A stretch of 64,000 bases of DNA, from contig DASQDI010000068.1 of assembly GCA_035634255.1 (NCBI GenBank), positions 1 through 64,000 of the forward strand, in the 5' to 3' direction. Under the pieces are notes generated by a model. The model was not told the origin of the DNA. It was given only the letters and a program-made list of their open reading frames with translations, and made no database searches. Source of the DNA: DATLMR01 sp035634255. GTDB lineage: Bacteria > Acidobacteriota > Blastocatellia > UBA7656. Every line of letters starts with the position of its first letter. Within the stretch, counting starts at the first letter, position 1. Both the position numbers and the translations under genes were made by a program. This document shows, in pieces, positions 56,273-64,000 of the stretch.

Positions 56273-59200
56273 ATGTTTAGATTGGAAAAGTTAGAGATCA
56301 GCGGCTTCAAATCGTTCGCCGACCGCACCTCGCTCGTCTTCGGGGAGGGGATAACCGGCGTCGTCGGCCCGAACGGCTGCGGGAAGAGCAACATCGCGGA
56401 GGCCATCTCGTGGGTGCTCGGCGAGCAGTCGGCCAAGAACCTGCGCGGCGGCAAGATGGAAGACGTGATTTTCAACGGCACGCGCGACCGCAAGCCCGTG
56501 GGGCTGGCCGAAGTCACGCTCACTCTCGTCGCCATCGAAGACATAGCCGCGCGCGACTCCGACGACGGGAAGGACGCCCAGGACGAATACGAAGACGTGG
56601 TCGAAAAGGCCGAGCGCGCCGCCCAATCCGCCCGCGACCTCGTTCAGGGGATAACGCGGGAGGCGTCTCAGGAGGCCGCGCGCGAAGGCGAGGGTTCGGA
56701 GCCCTCCGCGTCGGCCGCGGTCGAGTCGGATCAAACGGCCCCGCTCGCGGGCGGGCCGGACGCGGAGCAACCCCAGGCGGCTCAGACGGAACCGCAGACT
56801 AAGGCGGCCGACCGCAGCCGCGCGAAGACGCCCCGCAGGCGAAAGGCGGTCGCCGTCTCCGCGGGCGAGCGCATCAGCGTGGGCCGCAGGCTCTACCGCA
56901 CGGGGGACAGCGACTACCTGATGAATGGCCGCCCGTGCCTCCTCAGGGACATTCAGGATTTATTCGCGGGCACGGGGCTGGGCGGCTCGCATTACGCGAT
57001 CATCGAGCAGGGGCGGATAGGGCAGATACTCTCGTCCAAGCCGCTCGACCGCCGCGCGCTCATCGAGGAAGCAGCGGGCATAACCAAATTCAAAACGCGA
57101 AAGCGCTCCGCGGAATTGAAGCTCGAATCCGCGAAGCAGAACCTATCGCGGCTCAACGACATCATCTCCGAGGTGGAGCGGCAGGTGAACAGCCTCAAGC
57201 GGCAGGCGCAGAAGGCGCGCCGCTACAGGCGCTTGCGCGAAGAGATGCGCAGCCTGCAAAAGCTCACCTTCACCGCCGACTACTACAGGCTCAACGCGGC
57301 CATCGAGCGGATCGCCGGGGAGTTCGAGTCGGCGGGGGCGAATCAGAGGGAACTGGACGCGCGGCTCGTCGAGCGCGAGACCGAGTACCGCGCGGTCTCC
57401 GCCGAGGCGCGGGCGGCCGAGGACGGTCTTTCGGCCCTCCGCGAGCAGGCCGCAGCCATCGAGCTTGAGGCCGACCGCGCGCGCAATCGCAGGGCTTTCG
57501 AAGAGCAGCAGCTTAAAGAATTGTCCGCCCGCATCGAGGAGCTCGAACGCGACCAGCAGGCCTTGTCGGAGCGGCTCTCCATGCTCGAAGCCGAGGCCGA
57601 ACGCCGGGCGTCGGACCTGAAATCGCTTGAGACGGAGGTCTCTTTCGAGCAGGTCGATCTGCTGAATCGCGAGGGCGAGTACCAGGCCGAGCTCGCCCGG
57701 CTCAGGGAGGCCGAGAGCGAAATCGAGCAACTGCGCCAGCGGCTCGTTTCGGAGATCGGCATGACCGAGCGCCTGCGGAACACCGGCGCGAGCCTCGAAG
57801 ACACGCTCCGCCGCGTCGTGCTCAAGCAGACCAACCTCCACTCCGAGATGGAGCGCGCGGAGGCCCGGCAGTCCGAGGCCGCGAGCGAATACGCGCGCGT
57901 GGGCTCGGAAGTCGAAGACAACCGCGTGAGGCTGCTCGACCTGTCGGCGCGCATCTCGGAGCGCTCGACGCAACTCTCCGCGCTCAGGGAGCAGGAGGAG
58001 GATTACCGCTCGCGGCTCTCGGCCATTCACGGCGAGCGCACCTCGGCGGAGCACAGGCTCCTGTCACTCGAAGAGGTGGACGCGCACCGCTCTTACTACT
58101 CCGACGCGGTCCAGCAGGTGCTCTCGCCCGAGCAGGCGGCTCGCATAAACGGGCTCGGCACCCTCGCCGACTTCGTCGAGGTCGAGGCGCAGTACGAGCG
58201 CCTGATTGAGAGCCTTTTCGGGCGGGAGCTTCAGTGCGTGCTCGTGCCGACCATAGACGACGCGCTCGCGGGCGTGGAGTACATAAAGGCTTCGGAGCTT
58301 GGGCGGGGCGCGTTCCTTGTCGTCGGGCTGCACGGGGGCGAAGGCGAGCCCTCCGATTTCCTCGTGGAGTCTCCCGCCGGCGACGGCGCGGTCACGGAGA
58401 TGATCTCGATTGACCGCCAGCTGCCGCCCGCGCGAAGCCTCGACGCCGACGTAGGGACGGAACTTTACTCGGAGAACCGGAGCTTCGCCGAAGAGATATT
58501 TGATGAAAAGATTCTCGGCGGGGACGCCGAAACGGAGGGCGACGAGCCGGCCGAGAGCTTCGACGAGGCGGTGCGGGTCTCGTACGACGAGGCGTCCGCG
58601 CCCGCCGAAGGGAACCTCGCCGAAGACCGCGCGCGGCGCGAGCAGTTCGACCGCGAGGCTGCCGTGAGCGCGGGCAGGTTTCAGCTCGACGTGTTGCGCG
58701 CCATAGACCTGCTCAGGCTGCGGCCGGAGATTAAGACGGTAGTCGAGCGCGCTTTTCCTGAAAAATGCGCCGCCTACGTCGTTCCTGATATCGAGGCCGC
58801 GCTCCAACTCTCCATCGAGAACGCCTCGCGCGTCTACGTCACGTACGAAGGGGAGCAGGTCGTCAACGGCCGCCTGATAGTGACCGGCGCGCAGGCGGGG
58901 CAGAAGGGCACGTCCCTGCTCGGCCTCAAGCGCGAGATCAAAGAGCTGAGGGTGAGGACCGTTGAGCTGCGGGCCGAAGAGGGGCGGCTTTCGGAGCAGC
59001 TCTCGGGGGCGCGTCAGCAGTTTCAGGAGGTCGAAGGCGAGACCTCTTCGCTCGACCTCGAATTGCGCGAGCACGAGAAGGCCGTGGCCGCGCGCGACTC
59101 GCAACTGGAGGGGCTCGCCCGCGACCTGGAGCGCGCGCGGCAGCACGTGCGCGTGGTCGAGGCGGAGCTTGAGCAGACGGCCGACGAGCGGGCTGATCTC

Positions 59201-60535
59201 GAATCGCGGATCCTGCGACTGGGCGAGGAGCTGAAGGCGGCCGAAGCCTCCCGCGACATCGTGCAGCAGTCGCTCACGTCCGCGCAGTCCGCATTCCTCG
59301 AAATGCGCGGCAAGGTCGAGCAGATGTCGGAGCAGCTCTCAAGCGCGCGCGCTTCGGTCGCCGCCCGCGTCGAGCGGTTGCAGGCCGCGCGCTCCGAGGT
59401 GCGGAGGATAGAGAACGAGTCGGAAGAGCTTCGCGGGCGGATCAACCGCAACCGGCTTGAGCTTTACGAGAGCCACGGCCGCGCGGAGCAGTTGACCGAG
59501 TCGCGCGCGGAAGCCGAGACGACCGCCGCGCGCTTCGAGGCCGAGCAGGCGGGGCTCGCGCAGGAGATCGGCGTCGCCGGGGAGGCCATGGCTTCCGCCC
59601 GCGCGCGCGCGGACGAGCTCGAAAAGATGCTCACGGAGCTGAGGCAGGCGGCGGGCGCGGCGCACGAGCGGCGCGGGCAGATCGAGGTCGAGCGCGCGCG
59701 CATAGAGTCGGAAGCCGAGCACCTGACCCGCTCCTGTTTTTCGGAGCTCGCCATGTCGCTCGAAGACGTGGTCACGAGCGTCGAGCTGGGGCAGGCCGCG
59801 CGGCAGTTCTCCGCCGACGACGAGCCGGAGCCCGCGCAGGCCGAAGCGCCGGAGGGCGAGCCTCAGGCGGCCTCAGACTCCGGCATCGACATCGACGCGG
59901 CGAAGGCGCGGCTCGACGAGCTGAGGGTGAAGATCGACGAGATGGGGCCCGTGAACATGATGGCGCTCGAAGAGCTTGAGGAGTCGGACCAGCGATTCAC
60001 TTTCCTCTCCGAGCAGCGGCGCGATATCCTTGACTCGATCAAGCTGACGGAAGAGGCCCTGTCGGAGATCAAGCGCCGGTCGCGCGAGCGGTTCCGCCAC
60101 GCCTTCATGCACGTCAACCGGAACTTCCAGGAGATGTTCGTGGAGCTGTTCGGGGGCGGGCGCGGCGAGATGATCCTCATCGACGAGGAAGACGTTCTCG
60201 AATCGGGGATCGACCTGATCGCGCAGCCGCCCGGAAAGAGGTTGCAGAACGTCCTGCTCCTGAGCGGCGGCGAGAAAGCGATGGCGGCAATCGCCCTCGT
60301 GCTCGCGATATTCCAGTACCGGCCGTCGCCCTTCTGCATACTCGACGAGGTCGACGCGCCGCTCGACGAGATGAACGTGGGCCGCTTCTCGAATAAAGTT
60401 ATCGAGATGAGCGAGGGCACGCAGTTCCTCGTCATCACTCACAACAAGCGCACGATGGAAGCGGCGCGCGCCCTGTACGGCGTCACGATGGAAGAGCCCG
60501 GCGTTTCCAAGCTGGTCTCTGTAAAGTTCGAGTAG
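56273..60535 (+). CDS. smc: Chromosome segregation ATPase SMC
   Basis: SMC forms the condensin-like ring that compacts and segregates chromosomes with ScpA/ScpB. The 1420 residues show the N-terminal head (LEKLEISGFKSFADRT, Walker A GPNGCGKSN at about 35), long coiled coils, a central hinge (about 620-880), and the C-terminal head (signature LLSGGEKAMAAIAL, Walker B FCILDEVDAPLDE, from about 1330). It is longer than the usual 1170-1200 residues. The surplus is mainly an Ala/Glu/Arg-rich insert in the N-terminal head (about 89-198), an acidic insert in the hinge (about 730-790) and a short acidic stretch near 1185. GAGG lies 6 bases before the ATG. Confidence 0.95.
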   Translation: MFRLEKLEISGFKSFADRTSLVFGEGITGVVGPNGCGKSNIAEAISWVLGEQSAKNLRGGKMEDVIFNGTRDRKPVGLAEVTLTLVAIEDIAARDSDDGKDAQDEYEDVVEKAERAAQSARDLVQGITREASQEAAREGEGSEPSASAAVESDQTAPLAGGPDAEQPQAAQTEPQTKAADRSRAKTPRRRKAVAVSAGERISVGRRLYRTGDSDYLMNGRPCLLRDIQDLFAGTGLGGSHYAIIEQGRIGQILSSKPLDRRALIEEAAGITKFKTRKRSAELKLESAKQNLSRLNDIISEVERQVNSLKRQAQKARRYRRLREEMRSLQKLTFTADYYRLNAAIERIAGEFESAGANQRELDARLVERETEYRAVSAEARAAEDGLSALREQAAAIELEADRARNRRAFEEQQLKELSARIEELERDQQALSERLSMLEAEAERRASDLKSLETEVSFEQVDLLNREGEYQAELARLREAESEIEQLRQRLVSEIGMTERLRNTGASLEDTLRRVVLKQTNLHSEMERAEARQSEAASEYARVGSEVEDNRVRLLDLSARISERSTQLSALREQEEDYRSRLSAIHGERTSAEHRLLSLEEVDAHRSYYSDAVQQVLSPEQAARINGLGTLADFVEVEAQYERLIESLFGRELQCVLVPTIDDALAGVEYIKASELGRGAFLVVGLHGGEGEPSDFLVESPAGDGAVTEMISIDRQLPPARSLDADVGTELYSENRSFAEEIFDEKILGGDAETEGDEPAESFDEAVRVSYDEASAPAEGNLAEDRARREQFDREAAVSAGRFQLDVLRAIDLLRLRPEIKTVVERAFPEKCAAYVVPDIEAALQLSIENASRVYVTYEGEQVVNGRLIVTGAQAGQKGTSLLGLKREIKELRVRTVELRAEEGRLSEQLSGARQQFQEVEGETSSLDLELREHEKAVAARDSQLEGLARDLERARQHVRVVEAELEQTADERADLESRILRLGEELKAAEASRDIVQQSLTSAQSAFLEMRGKVEQMSEQLSSARASVAARVERLQAARSEVRRIENESEELRGRINRNRLELYESHGRAEQLTESRAEAETTAARFEAEQAGLAQEIGVAGEAMASARARADELEKMLTELRQAAGAAHERRGQIEVERARIESEAEHLTRSCFSELAMSLEDVVTSVELGQAARQFSADDEPEPAQAEAPEGEPQAASDSGIDIDAAKARLDELRVKIDEMGPVNMMALEELEESDQRFTFLSEQRRDILDSIKLTEEALSEIKRRSRERFRHAFMHVNRNFQEMFVELFGGGRGEMILIDEEDVLESGIDLIAQPPGKRLQNVLLLSGGEKAMAAIALVLAIFQYRPSPFCILDEVDAPLDEMNVGRFSNKVIEMSEGTQFLVITHNKRTMEAARALYGVTMEEPGVSKLVSVKFE

Positions 60536-60556
60536 GGAAGCACCGGGGAATTCTTT

Positions 60557-61363
60557 ATGGGTGTACACAGTGAAGCGCAAAAGGCGCGCCCTTCGGGGCG
60601 CGGGGGCCGGGGCCCGGAGCCGAAAGCGGCGCGCGTGCCGGCCGCGATCTCGGCCCTGATGGCCTGCCTCTTCTCCCTCTCCTTTGTTCCGGGTCCGGGC
60701 CCGCACGCGCGGGCCGGGGCTCAAGGATTGGATAAACCTGTCGCGGCCGAGACTCGGGCGTCTTCCGATTCGAGCTTCAGTTACAGGTTCGAGAACCCGC
60801 GCTTTGTCATCCCCCTGCTGGAGGTCGACGTGTCGGCCGACGGCAGCGGGCAGGTCCGGTTCAAGCGCGGCGAGTCCGACGAGATAATCGATTTCAATCT
60901 CAAGCTCAGCCCCCCGACCCTCGCGCGCATCCGCGAGCTTCTCGACAGCTCGCACTTTTTCGACTCGACCGAAGAGTACCAGAGCAAGAGGGACTTCTCT
61001 TACCTCGGGTGGATGACGATCTCCGCGCGGCAGGGCGGGCGCGAGCGCACGGTCCGGTTCAATCACACGGCCAACCTTGAGATGAAGGAGCTGGCGGACA
61101 TCTTCCGCGCCATCGGCACTCAGGGCATGCACCTGTTCAACATCGAGACGAGCCAGGAGTACCAGCCGCTCGATCTGCCGGGCCAGCTTCAGGCGCTAGA
61201 AAACGACCTGCGCCTTCAGAGGGTGGCGGAGCCGGACCGGATGCTCTCCGTGCTGCGCGAGATAGCCGGGAACGACACCGCGCCCCTGATCGCCCGCAAC
61301 CATGCTTCGCGCATCGTCTCCGCGATTGAAAAGAAGAAGTTCAAATCGATGCTGGATAAGTGA
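60557..61363 (+). CDS. Exported or membrane-anchored protein of unknown function
   Basis: A 268-residue protein. A basic N-terminus followed by a hydrophobic segment (about 28-50) suggests a signal peptide or anchor, although the basic region is long. The rest is soluble, with VPLLEVDVSADG-like strands and a helical C-terminal third; no family recognised. It starts 21 bases after smc, so it is probably cotranscribed; GGGGAA lies upstream of the ATG. The association with smc may be local only. Confidence 0.65.
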   Translation: MGVHSEAQKARPSGRGGRGPEPKAARVPAAISALMACLFSLSFVPGPGPHARAGAQGLDKPVAAETRASSDSSFSYRFENPRFVIPLLEVDVSADGSGQVRFKRGESDEIIDFNLKLSPPTLARIRELLDSSHFFDSTEEYQSKRDFSYLGWMTISARQGGRERTVRFNHTANLEMKELADIFRAIGTQGMHLFNIETSQEYQPLDLPGQLQALENDLRLQRVAEPDRMLSVLREIAGNDTAPLIARNHASRIVSAIEKKKFKSMLDK

Positions 61364-61399
61364 CTTCGGGGAGGGGTTGACGAGCGCGCGATAAAATCT

Positions 61400-61429
61400 C
61401 CGGGGCGGTTCCTGCGTTGACCGCCCCGG
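61400..61429 (+). repeat. Perfect inverted repeat upstream of the next gene
   Basis: A 10-bp perfect stem (61400-61409 with 61420-61429) and a 10-base loop, 37 bases after the previous stop codon. It overlaps a possible TTG start (61417). It could be a terminator-like or mRNA-control hairpin. Confidence 0.5.
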
Positions 61430-61452
61430 AGAAATCCCACATCGGTTTCATT

Positions 61453-62769
61453 ATGTTCATCCCACGCGGCAAGGCCATACATGAAAATCTTGCGACGAGC
61501 TTCGTGCTGCTCGAGGCCCTCGTCGAGGACCTGTGCGAAGGCGGCTTTTCGGGGGCGGTCGAGATAACCCTGCGCGATACCGACGGCCACGTGATAATAG
61601 ACCGGGGGAAGCTGGCGGCCGCCATCGAAAGGCGGGAAGGCGGCGGCTACTCGCGAACGTCCGTGGCCGAGCTCGCGGCCATGTCGCGCCGCGAGCGGGG
61701 CCGCGTGTCGGTCTACGGGTTCTCGGAAGGCGTCGCCTCCGCCATCGCGAGTCGCTTCCTCGCGCAGCCCCTCTACACCAACCTGAGCACCGATTTCGCC
61801 GACCTCGAAAAGATGCTTATGAAGCTCAGCCGCGAGCGGGACCGCCAGTGGTTCGTCGAAATCACCGTCGCCGGCGGCAAGGTCACGTTGATTCACCTGA
61901 TGGATGATCGTTGCCGGATCGTGACGGAAGAGGCGGAATCGCCGGGCTCCGACCGCGACGGCCTGGACCCGTCTGAGAACAGGGCGCTCGGAGACCTGCT
62001 CTCCGAAGTCAACCGTCAGGGCGGTATGTTCGATGTCTACTTCGCGCGACTGGACGCGGCGGCTGACTCCGCGGAGACGCTCGGGCCGGAAGAAAAACTT
62101 CCCGAGCTGCGGGCCGACGAGCCGGAGCCTTCGACCACTCAACACGCTGCGCCTGCCATGCCCGTCACGGAAGACCCGCCCCGAGCCCCGTTTGACGAGG
62201 ACGCTCACACTCCTTTTCAAACGCCCGAGCCCGCTTCGACCGCGGGCGAGCCGGATAAACCGGATGAAATAGAACTGGGCGCGGACGCGAGCGAGAGCGC
62301 GCCCGACCCGACCCCCCCCGCGAGTGCGGGGCGGGCCGCCTCCCTGCCGCGCTCCGGCGCTCTGAAAGACGCGGAAGCGATGGTTGAGATCAAGCGGCTG
62401 ATGGGAGAGATCGCCCGCACCATCGAGGTCTCCACGCAGGCAATCGAGCAGCGCGACAGCTTCTCGATGTACCTCCGCACGGGGCAATTGAAGATCGCGG
62501 ACCGCTACCCGTTCCTCGACCCGTTCGGGGCGGAGTTCGAATACCTCGGGGGCGAGATCGCCTTCGTCGGGCGGGCGAAACCCGAGGAGTTTATCGCGGG
62601 GCTCACGGAAGCTCTCAGGCTCGCCGTGGTCGGCGTGGCCGAATCGAGCCTCCAGACTTCGCGGCTCCGGGCGCGAATCGCGGAAGACCTGCGCGGCCTC
62701 CTGGATCGCAACCGGGCCGAGCTGGAACGCTACGGCCTTGATGGCTCCATACAGGAGATTGTTGGGTAG
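61453..62769 (+). CDS. Protein of unknown function with acidic linker
   Basis: A 438-residue soluble protein. The N-terminal 165 residues look globular (MFIPRGKAIHENLATSFVLL, then DTDGHVIIDRG), a Pro/Glu/Ala-rich linker spans about 205-295, and a helical C-terminal domain (about 305-438) includes KRLMGEIARTIEVSTQAIEQ. No known family is recognised. The ATG at 61453 fits best as protein start but lacks a Shine-Dalgarno; a TTG at 61417 in the same frame is the alternative and sits inside a hairpin. Confidence 0.65.
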   Translation: MFIPRGKAIHENLATSFVLLEALVEDLCEGGFSGAVEITLRDTDGHVIIDRGKLAAAIERREGGGYSRTSVAELAAMSRRERGRVSVYGFSEGVASAIASRFLAQPLYTNLSTDFADLEKMLMKLSRERDRQWFVEITVAGGKVTLIHLMDDRCRIVTEEAESPGSDRDGLDPSENRALGDLLSEVNRQGGMFDVYFARLDAAADSAETLGPEEKLPELRADEPEPSTTQHAAPAMPVTEDPPRAPFDEDAHTPFQTPEPASTAGEPDKPDEIELGADASESAPDPTPPASAGRAASLPRSGALKDAEAMVEIKRLMGEIARTIEVSTQAIEQRDSFSMYLRTGQLKIADRYPFLDPFGAEFEYLGGEIAFVGRAKPEEFIAGLTEALRLAVVGVAESSLQTSRLRARIAEDLRGLLDRNRAELERYGLDGSIQEIVG

Positions 62770-62922
62770 GGGCCGGTGGTCAGTAGTCGGGGGCCAGAGC
62801 GGGGGACGGCGGCCCTCAGTCCCGTTAATGATTCGAGACTCTCTTTATTGAATCCCTTTCGATTTAATCAAAATCCTCGGGAGCATCACCGGCTCCTGAC
62901 CCCCGACCACTGACCACTGCCA
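62770..62922. repeat. Dispersed repeat, copy 2, overlapping the miaA 3' end
   Basis: The second copy of the element at 13021-13172. Core 62837-62854 matches 13104-13121 in inverse orientation; the flanks carry GGTCAGT/GGGGGCC and their inverse (CCTGACCCCCGACCACTG). Copy 2 includes the stop codon and last 20 or so codons of miaA. Confidence 0.7.
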
Positions 62923-63841
62923 CCGCTTCCGCGAAGGCTTCGGGCTCATTCCCGAATCTGTTGATCCACGTCACGCCGGGCCAGGCCCGCCACCAACTCA
63001 ACTGGCGCTTGGCGTAGTGCCGCGTATCCAGCTTCATCTGATTGAGCGCGTCTTCGCGCGTGCGCACGCCGCGAAGGTGCTCGACGACGCGGCGGTAGCC
63101 GTGGGCCTGAAACGCCTTCGCATTCCACGGGACCCCCGACCCGATGAGCGACTCGACCTCCTCGACCAGCCCGGCTTCAAACATATGATCGGCCCGCTCG
63201 TTTATGCGGGCGTAGAGCAGGTTTCGCGGAGGGTTGAGGGCGATCACCCGGATTCGCGGGGCGAAGTCGGGCGGCTCGGGCGTGACGGGCTGCGCCTCCG
63301 ACAACCGCTCGCCCGTTTGAAAATAGACTTCGACCGCGCGCATGGTGCGCGACCAGTCGCGCGGGCTCAGGCGCGAGGCCGACTGCGGGTCCACGCGTCG
63401 AAGCAGGTCGTGCAGGTGGGTCGCGCCGCGCCGGTCGCGCAGCCGGATTAAACGGTCCCGAAGGCGCGGGTCGGTCTTCGGGCCTTCGAAAAGAGGCTGC
63501 ACTATCGCCCTCAAGTAAAAGCCCGTGCCGCCCGCGAGCAGGGGGACGCGCCCGCGAGATTCGATCTCGCGGATGAGCTCCGTGGCCTCGCGCGCGTAAT
63601 CGCCCGCGGTGAAATTCTCGACCGGCTCGACTATGTCGATCAGGTGGTGGGGGATCCCCTGCCGCTCCGCGGGGGGGACTTTCGCCGTGGCGATCTGAAT
63701 CCCGCGGTAGACCTGGACCGAGTCGAGATTGATGATCTCGCCGCCGAGGGCGCGCGCCAATTTTATGGCGAGCTCGCTCTTGCCGGAAGCCGTCGGGCCT
63801 ACGATCACCGGTATTGGTCCGGGTCTTTTTTGATCTTCCAT
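62864..63841 (-). CDS. miaA: tRNA dimethylallyltransferase MiaA
   Basis: Adds the dimethylallyl group to A37 of tRNAs that read UNN codons. GPTASGKSELA (about 15-25) is the P-loop, NLDSVQVYRG binds the tRNA/substrate, and AGGTGFYLRAI is typical. 325 residues. ATG at 63841 shares one base with the fmt stop (TGATG), so the two are coupled; a TTG one codon upstream is also open. The C-terminal tail (about 305-325, with VVSGRGSGAGDAPE) is not typical of the family and is encoded by a dispersed repeat. Confidence 0.94.
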   Translation of the reverse strand: MEDQKRPGPIPVIVGPTASGKSELAIKLARALGGEIINLDSVQVYRGIQIATAKVPPAERQGIPHHLIDIVEPVENFTAGDYAREATELIREIESRGRVPLLAGGTGFYLRAIVQPLFEGPKTDPRLRDRLIRLRDRRGATHLHDLLRRVDPQSASRLSPRDWSRTMRAVEVYFQTGERLSEAQPVTPEPPDFAPRIRVIALNPPRNLLYARINERADHMFEAGLVEEVESLIGSGVPWNAKAFQAHGYRRVVEHLRGVRTREDALNQMKLDTRHYAKRQLSWWRAWPGVTWINRFGNEPEAFAEAVAVVSGRGSGAGDAPEDFD

Positions 63842-64000
63842 CAATCAGAGATTGCGTCGCCCGTCGAGAGGCGCGCCCCGTTGAGAAAGTCGCGCGCCGG
63901 TGTCCTCCGCTTCCCTTCGATCTGCAACTCCTCGATCAGGAGCGCGGAGCCTCCCGCGCAGGCGACCGTAAAGCCGGACTTGCCGGTCGCGGTTATCGTC
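63841..64000 (-). CDS. fmt: Methionyl-tRNA formyltransferase, C-terminal end (partial)
   Basis: The last 52 complete codons of a gene that continues beyond the right edge. The sequence, VACAGGSALLIEELQIEG and then FLNGARLSTGD, matches the C-terminal domain of methionyl-tRNA formyltransferase, which formylates initiator tRNA. Stop overlaps the miaA ATG by one base. Only the C-terminal part is visible, so the assignment rests on this segment. Confidence 0.8.
   Translation of the reverse strand, partial: TITATGKSGFTVACAGGSALLIEELQIEGKRRTPARDFLNGARLSTGDAISD

Overview
The window looks like a piece of a GC-rich Gram-negative chromosome, most probably from the Acidobacteriota (Blastocatellia-like). 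The pointers are a secreted VWFA protein of the acidobacterial type (39659-40606), heptose/LPS genes (glycosyltransferase 9, rfaE1, a UDP-sugar dehydrogenase), large secreted SBBP/Asp-box proteins and two menaquinone-type succinate dehydrogenase operons. The assignment rests on gene content only; no rRNA or tRNA gene was found. I saw no prophage, insertion sequence or CRISPR array.

Layout. 1-5136: two convergent secreted hydrolase genes (metallophosphoesterase; endonuclease/exonuclease/phosphatase fold) that share four copies of one putative ligand-binding module, separated by a strong bidirectional terminator. 5879-7839: two overlapping family 2 glycosyltransferases. 7843-13540: universal stress protein, small membrane protein, priA, a divergent threonine dehydratase-like gene, a dispersed repeat element and a glycine-zipper protein. 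13942-17297 (minus) and 23904-27234 (plus): two complete but different sdhC-A-B operons. Between them on the plus strand lies the most unusual locus: a 989-residue cytoplasmic-looking protein of unknown family (17743-20712), then an animal-type protein-arginine deiminase (PAD) with all recognisable catalytic residues (20750-23479).

27330-34267: YihY membrane protein, small conserved proteins, a PflX-like radical SAM gene with an apparently leaderless promoter, a tiny zinc-ribbon gene and a TPR/Fis-HTH regulator. 34516-35436: LysR-type regulator split by an in-frame amber codon. 35454-39317 (minus): rimO-pgpA-nadD-like-cinA, a likely operon; CinA's amidase domain and the NadD-like enzyme suggest NMN/NAD recycling. 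39432-44575: VWFA protein and an envelope block (trm112-like, GT9, rfaE1, UDP-HexNAc dehydrogenase). 44768-48408: lipoprotein with Asp-box repeats, and a translationally coupled pair of secreted proteins ending in a metzincin-like protease. 48474-50883 (minus): mscL-rsmI-TonB-like. 51282-56027: 1581-residue secreted beta-propeller protein. 56273-62769: smc with unusual insertions, then two proteins of unknown function. 62864-64000 (minus): fmt (partial)-miaA, with a second copy of the dispersed repeat at the miaA 3' end.

Starts were chosen by Shine-Dalgarno position, overlap with the preceding gene and family length; uncertain ones are stated. All family calls are from reading motifs, not from database searches.
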